DNA of 64,000 nt, taken from the NCBI GenBank assembly GCA_964420985.1, contig CAYQUT010000003.1, positions 62,001 through 126,000 of the forward strand. The letters are read 5' to 3'. Of this stretch, positions 50,722 through 59,803 are shown one piece after another. The stretch's first letter is position 1; each line of letters begins with the position of its first letter. Origin of the DNA: CAMCTV01 sp964420985. Its GTDB lineage: Bacteria; Bacteroidota; Bacteroidia; Flavobacteriales_D; Sanyastnellaceae. The position numbers and the translations under genes are program-made. The notes beneath the pieces are model-generated. The model worked only from the letters and a program-made list of their open reading frames with translations, had not been told where the DNA came from and searched no databases.

Positions 50722-53283
50722 TTAATTTCCTCTAAAATCAGCGATCAGTTGTCTCACATGTGATCGATGGGCCTTTGTAAGACCATCCCCTGAAGCGGAC
50801 TTCATCATGTTGTCAATGCTATTCAATGTTTGATTGATCATTCCTTGTGCGACATTATCATAAGGAGATTTGGCATCTAATGCTCTGATCAATCGCTCTG
50901 TATACTCTATTTGCAAATTCTGACGAAAAGTATTGACATTACCTGTCAAATCAGCCGCAAAAATGGCAGCGGTCAAATCATTCAAGTAAGTATCAATAGA
51001 ATATTTATTGCCATATAAGGCAACATCTGAAAATCGTTCCAGAACAGTTGGATGTAGCAAGTGAGACAACGTTCCTTTTTGAATTGACAGCACACGACTG
51101 TGAATATTGGGATCATCATTATCAGAGAAATGAGAGAAACCTCTGCGCTGTTTCAATAAGTGTGTGTATACGGAACTCCACTGGTCAAATGCATTAGGAG
51201 CAAAAGCATATTTCGACAATGCATTCATGGCCTCTTTTTGTTTTTCCAACGACACTGGTGTCAGAGGTTGAACCGCTCCTGATTGACCTTTGAATGCTCT
51301 GTTGTAGTGTACACCCGCCATCTGACGTGTCATAATGGAGACTTGGGTTGCATATTCACCAGCAACTGTTCCAAAAGCCTGTACCAACTCTTGATAGCTC
51401 TCATTATCCTGAATCAATTTATCTTTTAATTTGGGCATCAAGACATTTACCATTTCACATCTGTCAACAGCATAGGCAACTGGATCGCTGGTTAAATCGT
51501 AAATATTGACATCTGGGTCAATGCCCCTACCAGGGCTTCGCATGTCATCAGCATCGTTTCCATAAGCCAATTGGTGTTCCGTGCTACGGTCTGTAATCTT
51601 CTTCATGCGCTGCTGCTCCGAAATAGGATCAGAAAGAGACGGGGTATAACCGTATTCAATAACCCAAAAATCATATGGCCCTATGTTTTCGTCACAATAG
51701 GCCGCTTGTTCCTTTTCATTCAATTGATAATTGAATGCTGGATATTCCATGATACTATTGGCCAAGCCCTCTTTCTTAATTTTCTCTACATTCTTGATGT
51801 CCTTAAAAGTCTGCAAGGTGCTGGCTCGCATGTTGTGGGTCAAACCCAAGGTATGACCCACCTCGTGTAAAATCAGGCGATACATCAACTGTCTAGCCAC
51901 TTCCTTTTTCATTGCATCACCCATTCCAAACGCATCTGCAATGGCACTTCCCAATGCCATTTGATGGTTACTCATGCCATTGGCTGCACACAAGAATGGA
52001 TTGCGGTTATTGGCCCCAAAAGTATTTTCCGAATAACCATCACCTTTGAAAAACTTCTCCGCATTCACTCTATTGATGATGGCCACCAATTCCAACATGA
52101 TATCTGCTCCCAATATTTCACCTGTTCTAGGATCAACAAAAGAAGGACCGTAACCTCCAAAAGGCGGAGCCGGAGTAGAAGTCCAACGCAAGACATTGTA
52201 TCGAATATCGCCGGCATCCCATGTGGCGTCATCAGGTTGTTCTAAACACACTACCGCATTTTTAAATCCTGCCTTTTCAAAGGCAGCATTCCAACGTTCA
52301 CACGCCTCTTTTATAATGGGTCTCCACTCCTTGGGTGTTGTATTCTCAATCCAGTAGGTAATGGGTTTTACAGGTTCTGAAAGGGCTAAATTTGGATCTT
52401 TTTTCACCAATCTCCATCTGTGAATGACATCCTTATAATTAATGGTTTCATAGGAAGTCATGTCGTCAATCTGGGTAGAAAAATAACCAACCCTTGGATC
52501 GTCGAGTCTTGGTTCAAAACCACTTGCTGGTAGGCTCAGTAAACTGTGCTGATATTTGATGGATACATTACGAGAATCCGCTAAAGCCTCTGAATTGATT
52601 TTAGGGCTGCTGTTCTCATAAACATAATCAACCTTTATCTCCGTATTTTCAGGGTATGAGTTGATTTGAGTTATGTGCGTTTTAGACGATGATAAGTTAC
52701 CCAATACGGAGGGAGAACCCGGATCCGAGGGGAACTTCACCAATTGCATTTTTTCCGATAAGAACAATGCATCACCATCAATTAAATATTTCGATTTATC
52801 CTTACTGGTTGCTTCTATCTTTTCAGCACACAAAACGGGATCATTGATATTGGCTTTACTCGCCTTACTTAATGGACTTTGAGGGTCATAGTAATAATGG
52901 GTGTTTTGTTGAACGATGGCCAATTTATCAAACCACTTTTCCACTTTTACCACTTTACTATCCCCGTATGAACCTCTAAAATATCCAGCCTCTGCAGGAG
53001 CATCTACAATGTGACTAAAATAAATAAACTCTTGGTTGATTTGACTTTGGTTTACCTCAAGATAAACCTTACCTGTCGTTGTGTCTCGATACAACGTAAA
53101 CAACCCATCTATTTTGCGGCATTTCTTGGTAATGTCTGCGTATTTATCCTCCTCCTTTTTGGGAGGAGCCTGCTCAGCAGATTTCTTCTTATCCTTTCCA
53201 CGCTTTTTCGCTTGCTTTTCTTGAGCAAAGGCATCCACTGCTACAAGCAGAATTAAACTTAAAAAACAATACTTCAGTTTCAT
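50722..53283 (-). CDS. secreted zinc metalloprotease, DUF5117/DUF5118 metzincin type
   Basis: 853 residues. Signal peptide (~1-20) followed by a Lys-rich stretch, a large N-domain, and a metzincin site HEVGHTLGLTH (H473, H477, H483; HExxHxxGxxH). The wide N-terminal region with CRKIDGLFTLYRDTTTGKVYLEV matches the DUF5118/DUF5117 proteins common in Bacteroidota. It should act in the periplasm or outside. It follows the permease at 53289 by 5 nt, so peptide hydrolysis and amino-acid uptake are probably coexpressed. Confidence 0.88.
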   Translation of the reverse strand: MKLKYCFLSLILLVAVDAFAQEKQAKKRGKDKKKSAEQAPPKKEEDKYADITKKCRKIDGLFTLYRDTTTGKVYLEVNQSQINQEFIYFSHIVDAPAEAGYFRGSYGDSKVVKVEKWFDKLAIVQQNTHYYYDPQSPLSKASKANINDPVLCAEKIEATSKDKSKYLIDGDALFLSEKMQLVKFPSDPGSPSVLGNLSSSKTHITQINSYPENTEIKVDYVYENSSPKINSEALADSRNVSIKYQHSLLSLPASGFEPRLDDPRVGYFSTQIDDMTSYETINYKDVIHRWRLVKKDPNLALSEPVKPITYWIENTTPKEWRPIIKEACERWNAAFEKAGFKNAVVCLEQPDDATWDAGDIRYNVLRWTSTPAPPFGGYGPSFVDPRTGEILGADIMLELVAIINRVNAEKFFKGDGYSENTFGANNRNPFLCAANGMSNHQMALGSAIADAFGMGDAMKKEVARQLMYRLILHEVGHTLGLTHNMRASTLQTFKDIKNVEKIKKEGLANSIMEYPAFNYQLNEKEQAAYCDENIGPYDFWVIEYGYTPSLSDPISEQQRMKKITDRSTEHQLAYGNDADDMRSPGRGIDPDVNIYDLTSDPVAYAVDRCEMVNVLMPKLKDKLIQDNESYQELVQAFGTVAGEYATQVSIMTRQMAGVHYNRAFKGQSGAVQPLTPVSLEKQKEAMNALSKYAFAPNAFDQWSSVYTHLLKQRRGFSHFSDNDDPNIHSRVLSIQKGTLSHLLHPTVLERFSDVALYGNKYSIDTYLNDLTAAIFAADLTGNVNTFRQNLQIEYTERLIRALDAKSPYDNVAQGMINQTLNSIDNMMKSASGDGLTKAHRSHVRQLIADFRGN

Positions 53284-53288
53284 ATCAA

Positions 53289-54581
53289 CTATTTTCTATT
53301 TTTAAAAATGTAATAAAATACAACACCAATAGGAATGACCATCAACCCAAAATAAGCAGCGGGATCATCCGAAAGAGCATTTTTACTGATAAACCAAATG
53401 ACCACTACCGAGAACAATAACGCCAAAACGCTAAAAATGGCCAAACGAATGGAAGACAACATTTTTTGTTGAAAGACCAGATAAACAAATCCAAGGCAAG
53501 TGAGCAATAGAAAAAACCATTCTGTGATGGTAACGTAGGTGTAAAGGGATTCAAATTTTCCCCAATAAAAAACCAAAACAATGGCCCACAAGGATTGCAA
53601 TAAGATTGCATTCAATGGAACCCCAAACTTGGGATGTGCTTTGGCAAAAAAGCCAATAAACACTCCTTCCTTCGCCATTTGTTGAATGATACGAGGAGTG
53701 GCAAGAATATACAAACCAGCACATCCAAACACCGATAAAGCGATCAATAATGAAACAGCAATACCGCTTCCTGAAAATACTTTTTCTGCGGCATCAGCAG
53801 CGAGCGTTTTGGTGGTGGTAATTTCTGAAAGCGTTAGCACATGGGTGTAACCCAAATTGCACAAAACATAAATCAAAGTAACCACCAGCGTACCAATTAT
53901 CATGGCCCAAGGCACATCACGCTTTGGGTTTTGTGCATCACCGCTTACAAAACTTGCATAGTGCCATCCGGTATATGACCACAAAACACCAACAAATGCT
54001 TTGGCCCAATCCCACTCACCAGTCTCAGTGGTAACAATGGGGCCTGCATCAACGGGGTTTGTCCCAAAGAACAACAAAAGGATAATCAATCCAAAGATGC
54101 CAATCATTTTCAGAACAGTCGCTATGTTGGCAAACCACTCAGAACTCTTCAAAGAAAATGTATTAAAAAGAGTAAGCACTACAATACTAACGGCTGCTAC
54201 TAACGGAATCATATCATCTGAGTATCCCAAAAACTTCTGACCATAATCTGCAAAAACAACAATCAGCGCAGCAATGGTTCCCGAACTTACCACGGTTAAC
54301 AAGCACCAACCATAAAGGAAAGCAGGCATTGGACCGATGGTAGATTGCAAGTAGGTATACACTCCACCTGCGTGTGCAAACCGAGAACCCAACTCCGCAA
54401 AAACCAAAGCTCCTATCATGCTCACAACCCCACCCGCAATCCACAAGATATTCATGGAGGCGATGTCTGGTACAGCTGCAGCGATACTCGTTGGGGTTTT
54501 AAATACGCCTGATCCAATGGTGCTTCCAATGGCAATCATGATCAACGCAAAAAGGGACAACCCCTTGTTTTTATTCTCCAT
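53289..54581 (-). CDS. APC-family amino acid permease (LAT type)
   Basis: 430 residues, about twelve helices. IAIGSTIGSGVFKTP is the helix-1 motif, and ALVFAELGSRFAHAGGVYTYL follows. It is the first gene of a two-gene unit with the secreted metalloprotease. It is a distant paralog of the permease at 49268-50683 on the other strand. Substrate unknown. Confidence 0.9.
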   Translation of the reverse strand: MENKNKGLSLFALIMIAIGSTIGSGVFKTPTSIAAAVPDIASMNILWIAGGVVSMIGALVFAELGSRFAHAGGVYTYLQSTIGPMPAFLYGWCLLTVVSSGTIAALIVVFADYGQKFLGYSDDMIPLVAAVSIVVLTLFNTFSLKSSEWFANIATVLKMIGIFGLIILLLFFGTNPVDAGPIVTTETGEWDWAKAFVGVLWSYTGWHYASFVSGDAQNPKRDVPWAMIIGTLVVTLIYVLCNLGYTHVLTLSEITTTKTLAADAAEKVFSGSGIAVSLLIALSVFGCAGLYILATPRIIQQMAKEGVFIGFFAKAHPKFGVPLNAILLQSLWAIVLVFYWGKFESLYTYVTITEWFFLLLTCLGFVYLVFQQKMLSSIRLAIFSVLALLFSVVVIWFISKNALSDDPAAYFGLMVIPIGVVFYYIFKNRK

Positions 54582-54636
54582 ATAAATTGATTTCGAGAAT
54601 TGTAAAAGTAAAAAAACGAATTGTAGTTTTCTTGGT

Positions 54637-54644
54637 TATTTTTG
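54637..54644 (+). promoter_or_regulatory. -7 promoter box of the DUF6913-dapA unit
   Basis: TATTTTTG matches TAnnTTTG and ends 6 nt before the ATG at 54651. Confidence 0.45.
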
Positions 54645-54650
54645 TCTTCA

Positions 54651-55205
54651 ATGAAAATTGTCGAACAAGTAAAGCAAAAGGCTGGACTTCAAATGTTGCG
54701 CAAGCAACCTGAACCTTCGCGGGTCAAACAAGCTTTTCATTTCGACAATGCCACCTCCATCGGAGTACTTTATTTAGACGACGATGAACGATTTTTTAAC
54801 AAAGTTCGCGCATTTTGTAAAGAGCTCAAGGATAAGCACAATATCAAATCCATCAAAGCGCTCGGATTTGTCAACACCCGAGAGAAAATGCTTCCGATAT
54901 GGCAGTCTCAAAAACTAGAATTTGGATACTACACTCTAGATGATTTGAATTGGCATCTGCGTCCCATTAACAGGGTCACCGCCTTTAGAAATGAGGATTT
55001 TGACATTCTGATTGATCTTACAGGAGGAAATAATATTCCTTCATTGTACATCTTCAAAGAGAGCAAAGCAAAAATGAAAGTGGGGTTGCAATCCTCAAAA
55101 GCAGAACCTTTTGCTGACTTTATGCTCATCATGAAATCCAGCCCCTCTCTTGAAGAGCTGGTAATTCAATTAAAAAAATACCTAGGAAATAGCGCGTTAA
55201 AATGA
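54651..55205 (+). CDS. DUF6913-like hypothetical protein
   Basis: 184 residues from ATG 54651; a TTG at 54642 is in frame but lies within the promoter. It resembles a Bacteroidota family of unknown function (IGVLYLDDDERFFNKVRAFCKEL, DFDILIDLTGGNNIPSLYIFKESKAKMKVGLQ). No signal peptide or catalytic motif is seen. It overlaps dapA by 4 nt (ATGA) and is probably cotranscribed with it. Confidence 0.75.
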   Translation: MKIVEQVKQKAGLQMLRKQPEPSRVKQAFHFDNATSIGVLYLDDDERFFNKVRAFCKELKDKHNIKSIKALGFVNTREKMLPIWQSQKLEFGYYTLDDLNWHLRPINRVTAFRNEDFDILIDLTGGNNIPSLYIFKESKAKMKVGLQSSKAEPFADFMLIMKSSPSLEELVIQLKKYLGNSALK

Positions 55206-56089
55206 ATGAATTGAAAGGTTTAGGGGTTGCTATGGTCACTCCATTTAAGAAAACAGGTGAAGTAGACATCAACGGCTTAAAGAAGCTAACAGATCATTTA
55301 ATAGCTGGACAAGCGGATTATTTGGTTGTTCTTGGAACCACCGGAGAATCAGTTACACTGAGTAAAGAAGAAAAAAAATTAGTGCTCGACACCATCATGG
55401 CGGCGAACAATGGACGAAAGCCAATAGTGTTGGGGGTTGGGGGGAACAACACCGCAGACATCGCGTCACAAATGTCACGTATTGACCCACACGGTATTTC
55501 CGCTTTCTTGAGTGTTACTCCCTATTACAATAAGCCTACACAGAATGGGTTATTTGAGCATTATAAGGCTTTATCAGAAAATAGTAAACTTCCCATTCTA
55601 TTGTACAATGTACCCGGAAGAACGGGCGTGAATTTGTTACCCGATACCGTATCCAAAATTGCCTTTGATTGCCGCAATATCATAGGAATCAAAGAAGCCT
55701 CAGGAAATGTCGAACAAGTCATGACCGTTGTTCAACAAACGCCCAAAGAGTTTTTGGTCATCAGTGGAGACGATGCGTTAACATTACCATTGATTTCCGC
55801 TGGATGCGATGGGGTCATCTCTGTTGTGGGCAACGCTTTCCCTTCAGAATTTTCTGAGATGGTAAAATTAGCATTGGAAGGCGATTTTGAAAAGGCTCGG
55901 TCTATTCACTATCGATTGTTTGATATCATTAAGTTGCTATTTGTTGAGGGGAATCCTGCCGGTGTTAAGGAGGTTCTTTCCCAGTTGGATATTTGTGGGG
56001 AATATCTGAGACTTCCGTTGGTGACTGTTGGTCATGAAACCAGTGAAAAATTGCGACATGAAATGATTGATCGAGGATTTCTTTCTTGA
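55202..56089 (+). CDS. dapA: 4-hydroxy-tetrahydrodipicolinate synthase
   Basis: 295 residues of the (beta/alpha)8 DapA fold. LGTTGES (T46, T47), YYNKPTQNGLFEHY, LLYNVPGRTG (Y135, R140) and GIKEASGN (Schiff-base K164) are the catalytic and binding segments. It condenses pyruvate with aspartate semialdehyde, the first committed step to diaminopimelate and lysine. It is coupled to the DUF6913-like gene upstream and overlaps the acetyltransferase downstream. Confidence 0.95.
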   Translation: MNELKGLGVAMVTPFKKTGEVDINGLKKLTDHLIAGQADYLVVLGTTGESVTLSKEEKKLVLDTIMAANNGRKPIVLGVGGNNTADIASQMSRIDPHGISAFLSVTPYYNKPTQNGLFEHYKALSENSKLPILLYNVPGRTGVNLLPDTVSKIAFDCRNIIGIKEASGNVEQVMTVVQQTPKEFLVISGDDALTLPLISAGCDGVISVVGNAFPSEFSEMVKLALEGDFEKARSIHYRLFDIIKLLFVEGNPAGVKEVLSQLDICGEYLRLPLVTVGHETSEKLRHEMIDRGFLS

Positions 56090-56631
56090 TGAATGTAGAT
56101 TTATCGAAATACCGTAATCCGCATTATCAACCAGGTCCTCTGTGGAAACGGGCCATCTGGCATGTTGTAAATGCTTTATTTATCCATTCATTCCTTCCAT
56201 TCAGTCCATTGAAGGTTTTTTTATTGCGGTGTTTTGGAGCCAAGATTGGCAAAGGTTGCGTGATTAAACCCGGAGTGAATATCAAACATCCGTGGATGTT
56301 GAAGTTGGGGGATTATACATGGATAGGTGAAAATGTTTGGATTGACAATATTGCCTGTGTTCAAATTGGAAGTCATTGTTGCTTGTCTCAAGGGGTTACA
56401 CTAATTGTCGGAAATCACCGATATGACCGCCCTAAATTTGATCTAACGCTTCATCCCATTGAAATTGGGGACGGCGTTTGGGTAGGTGCTCAATCCACCA
56501 TCCTTCCTGGAGCTCAATTAAAAAATATGTGTGTCATCACCGCAGGGTCTGTAATAAAAGGCATCATCCCAGAGAGTGAGATTTGGGCAGGAAATCCCGC
56601 GGTTTTTCAAAAAAAAAGAAACCTGATATGA
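56089..56631 (+). CDS. left-handed beta-helix acetyltransferase, WcaF type
   Basis: 180 residues from ATG 56089, which overlaps the dapA stop (TGATG); a TTG one codon earlier is also possible. Hexapeptide repeats (IGKGCVIKPGVNI, IGDGVWVGAQSTILPGA, VITAGSVIKG) mark a left-handed beta-helix, and the NPHYQPGPLWKRAIWHVVNAL opening resembles WcaF acetyltransferases. It probably O-acetylates a surface sugar. Confidence 0.87.
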   Translation: MNVDLSKYRNPHYQPGPLWKRAIWHVVNALFIHSFLPFSPLKVFLLRCFGAKIGKGCVIKPGVNIKHPWMLKLGDYTWIGENVWIDNIACVQIGSHCCLSQGVTLIVGNHRYDRPKFDLTLHPIEIGDGVWVGAQSTILPGAQLKNMCVITAGSVIKGIIPESEIWAGNPAVFQKKRNLI

Positions 56632-56648
56632 ACTTTTAAGTTCTAAAA

Positions 56649-56656
56649 TAGTTTTA
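56649..56656 (+). promoter_or_regulatory. -7 promoter box of the glutathione peroxidase gene
   Basis: TAGTTTTA (one mismatch to TAnnTTTG) ends 5 nt before the ATG at 56662. Confidence 0.3.
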
Positions 56657-56661
56657 TCATT

Positions 56662-57234
56662 ATGAGAATTTTATTCATTTTAATCATCGTCATGGCGGCG
56701 TCTGCGTTGGTCGCCTTTCGCAGTAGATGGCAAAAACCCAAACAAATGATATCTATGCAGCCAATGAGCTTTTATGATTTATCCATCAACAGCCTTGAGG
56801 GGGAGAGAATCAACTTTACTGATTTTAAAGGAAAATATGTATTATGTGTGAATGTAGCCAGCAAATGTGGATATACGCCACAATATGAGGACCTTCAAAA
56901 ACTAAGTGAAACCTACAAAGACAAACTGATTGTCATTGGTTTCCCTTGCAATCAATTCATGGGGCAAGAACCAGGATCAGCTGAAGAGATTCAAAACTTT
57001 TGCAGTAAAAATTATGGGGTAACTTTTCAAATTACCGAGAAAATTGACGTTAAGGGAAAAGGCCAACATCCCGTCTACCAATGGCTGACCATGAAACAAA
57101 TCAATGGTATCTCAGATGCCAGCATCAGTTGGAATTTTAATAAAATTTTAATATCCCCTGAAGGAACGTGGATGCATCATTTTGCAAGTGGAGTGAAACC
57201 ACTTTCGGAAGAGCTGACCAATTTCATACGTTAA
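56662..57234 (+). CDS. glutathione peroxidase-like thiol peroxidase, membrane-anchored
   Basis: 190 residues. An N-terminal hydrophobic helix (~1-18) precedes the GPx fold: NVASKCGYTPQY (peroxidatic Cys69), FPCNQFMGQEPGS, and SWNFNKIL. It is a Cys-type GPx, so it probably uses thioredoxin rather than glutathione. The anchor suggests the periplasm or envelope. Confidence 0.9.
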   Translation: MRILFILIIVMAASALVAFRSRWQKPKQMISMQPMSFYDLSINSLEGERINFTDFKGKYVLCVNVASKCGYTPQYEDLQKLSETYKDKLIVIGFPCNQFMGQEPGSAEEIQNFCSKNYGVTFQITEKIDVKGKGQHPVYQWLTMKQINGISDASISWNFNKILISPEGTWMHHFASGVKPLSEELTNFIR

Positions 57235-57286
57235 TTCACTGAACTGTCGACTATTCATCGTACCTTAGGCCATTGACTCAAGTCCG

Positions 57287-59800
57287 ATGCACCCCATGGT
57301 ATTTATAAATGAGAAATATCCTAGATTCTTGTTCTTTGATTCTGTTATTGAAATAGAGAATGAGCTTCTATGGCAAGGTTTTTCCGTTGATGGATATCCT
57401 TTTTATTCATGGATTGAGAAAGTTAATGGAAGTCTCCACTCGGCAAACAGCTTTTCATCAGGCCACTGTAGATTGAACGGAGAACCATTTACGTACATCC
57501 ACAAAATAATCGAAAACCGAACTCAGATTTTATTCACTGAGGACATTCATTTCTCGAGCAGTGAAGGGGAACAGGAGATATGCTTCGCCATTAATCAAAA
57601 CCATGAAGTTGTTTTTTACAACAATTCCAAATTCCCCAATGAAATACAAGAAAATTTCGATTGGATTGGTCAACCCTTTTCATCATTCATCATTCCATTT
57701 GATGACCACGAACTGGTCTTGAATCAAATCACGGATGACCTTTCCAAAGGATCCGTCAGAATAAAGTCTGCAACTCGTTTCGGATATGAGGAGGTATTAT
57801 TGACAATTATCCCCTTGCAGCAGGGTAAGCAGAAGTTTCATTGGATCTCTATTCAGAACACCTCACATTCTGAAGAATTGTCCGAGCGATTATTCCTCAT
57901 GGAAAAAAAATACAATCGAATAATTGAGAATTTTCAATTGGGATTGCTTGAAGTAGACCATGAGGGAATTATCATGAAAGCCAACCCCAGCTTCTCAAAA
58001 ATGAGTGGATATCCACTCATTGAACTATTGGGAAGAGATGCCGGTGATCTCCTCCTTAACGATGAAAATAGGGAGATGATGGTTGCCATCAACAACAAAC
58101 GAAAAGAAGGTCACTCGGACGCCTATGAGCTGTGTATAAGGAATAAAAAAGGAGAACGGAGGTGGTGGCTAATCAGTGGCGCTCCCAATTTTGATCGAGA
58201 AGGAAATGAGATTGGGTCCATTGGAATCCATTGGGATATTACCAAACAGAAAGAATTAGAAACGCAGCTCTTGTTTGACAAAAACCGTGCTGAGGCCATT
58301 GCGGAATTTAAAACGCAATTCTTAGCCAATATGTCCCACGAAATAAGAACGCCGCTCAACGCAATTGTAGGAATGACGAGAGAGTTAAAACTGATTGCCA
58401 ACTCTCCCCAACAAAAAGAATACATCAATGTCGCACAGGTTGCCAGCGTTACCTTATTGAGCATTATCAATGACGTTTTAGATTACTCGAAATTAGAGGC
58501 GGGTAAACTCAGTCTAGAGAACCGACCATTTTCCATTCATGAAGTAATAGAAAATGCCGTTATTTTGGTTGCCGACAAAATCAAAGACAAGCAGCTCGAA
58601 TTTGAATACGTCAAATCAGAAGTCAACATTCCACTCATAATGGGGGATGGCATTAGATTACAACAATGTATACTAAACCTGTTGAGCAATGCTTCTAAAT
58701 TTACTCAAGTAGGGAAAATAGAAATTAAAATATTTGTTGTAAAAGAAGACCATCAACAAGTTTATATATCAATCGAAGTAAATGATACAGGCGTAGGTAT
58801 GGATCCAGCCTATCTTGAGCGGGTTTTTGAAAAGTTTTCTCAAGCCGATGAAACCATTTCAAGAAAATTCGGCGGATCAGGATTGGGTCTTAGCATCACA
58901 AAATCGCTGGTCGAAATGATGGGTGGGGAAATCCATATCGCCAGTAAGAAACACCAGGGCACACAAGTTCAACTGCATATACCCTTCCGTAAATCGCATG
59001 AAGAGATACAGCATTTTGAAGGAGATAATACGACGGCTGACTACAGTCTGTCAGGGATGCGTGTTCTAGTGGTAGAAGACAATGCACTGAACAGAGCCGT
59101 AGCCAATGCCTTTCTCTGCCGTCACGGAGTAAGTGTTACCGAGGCACACGACGGAATTCAAGCGCTCGAAATGGTGAGTAATGACTCATATGATCTTATT
59201 TTGATGGACATTCAAATGCCTACCATTGATGGAATTGAAGCTTGCAAAATCATGCGGTCAAAGGGAATTGTCATACCCATCATAGCTTTAACAGCCAATG
59301 CGCAACAAACCGAACGCACTAAGTGCCTCACTGCCGGTATGGATGACTATTTGGTAAAGCCATTTGAAGAAGTAGAAATTATCCAAACCTTATCAAAATA
59401 TTTCCGTAAAAGCGAAATGAGAACATCCAATAACAATACCATGTCATCAGCTCCTTCCTTCGGATTAGAAAGAATAAAAGATTTGGTTGGGGAAGATCCA
59501 CAGGTAGTCAACAGTATCGTTCAATTGTTCGTACGAGAAGGCACCAGAATTGCCAATGAAGTGCATCAAGCCATCAATGAAAAGAACATTGGAGTTATCC
59601 GTGCTCGATTGCATGAACTCCGCCCCAATTTACACAACATGGGAATGGATGAAGCTCTTCAGGCCTTGGAAAATTTCAGATCCCACATTGTTGAGGAGCA
59701 AATCGTGGGAGATGGTTCAATGCACGGAAATAAAATGGTATCATTGATCCAACAGGGAATTGAAGACATGAAAAAACATTTAGAACAAAGCGCTAACTAA
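57287..59800 (+). CDS. hybrid histidine kinase (PAS-HisKA-HATPase-REC-HPt)
   Basis: 837 residues, no transmembrane helix seen, so probably cytosolic. In order: an N-terminal sensory region (~1-205), PAS domain (~210-325, YNRIIENFQLGLLEVDHEGIIMKANP), HisKA (FLANMSHEIRTPLN, His ~353), HATPase_c (NLLSNASKFT, NDTGVGMDP, GSGLGLSI), receiver (VLVVEDN, LILMDIQMPTIDG) and a C-terminal HPt-like domain (LHELRPNLHNMGM, with HELRP in place of the HxLKG consensus). It begins a four-gene unit whose next gene is an RR-phosphatase, its likely target. The start may be ATG 57287 or ATG 57296. Confidence 0.92.
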   Translation: MHPMVFINEKYPRFLFFDSVIEIENELLWQGFSVDGYPFYSWIEKVNGSLHSANSFSSGHCRLNGEPFTYIHKIIENRTQILFTEDIHFSSSEGEQEICFAINQNHEVVFYNNSKFPNEIQENFDWIGQPFSSFIIPFDDHELVLNQITDDLSKGSVRIKSATRFGYEEVLLTIIPLQQGKQKFHWISIQNTSHSEELSERLFLMEKKYNRIIENFQLGLLEVDHEGIIMKANPSFSKMSGYPLIELLGRDAGDLLLNDENREMMVAINNKRKEGHSDAYELCIRNKKGERRWWLISGAPNFDREGNEIGSIGIHWDITKQKELETQLLFDKNRAEAIAEFKTQFLANMSHEIRTPLNAIVGMTRELKLIANSPQQKEYINVAQVASVTLLSIINDVLDYSKLEAGKLSLENRPFSIHEVIENAVILVADKIKDKQLEFEYVKSEVNIPLIMGDGIRLQQCILNLLSNASKFTQVGKIEIKIFVVKEDHQQVYISIEVNDTGVGMDPAYLERVFEKFSQADETISRKFGGSGLGLSITKSLVEMMGGEIHIASKKHQGTQVQLHIPFRKSHEEIQHFEGDNTTADYSLSGMRVLVVEDNALNRAVANAFLCRHGVSVTEAHDGIQALEMVSNDSYDLILMDIQMPTIDGIEACKIMRSKGIVIPIIALTANAQQTERTKCLTAGMDDYLVKPFEEVEIIQTLSKYFRKSEMRTSNNNTMSSAPSFGLERIKDLVGEDPQVVNSIVQLFVREGTRIANEVHQAINEKNIGVIRARLHELRPNLHNMGMDEALQALENFRSHIVEEQIVGDGSMHGNKMVSLIQQGIEDMKKHLEQSAN

Positions 59801-59803
59801 GGC

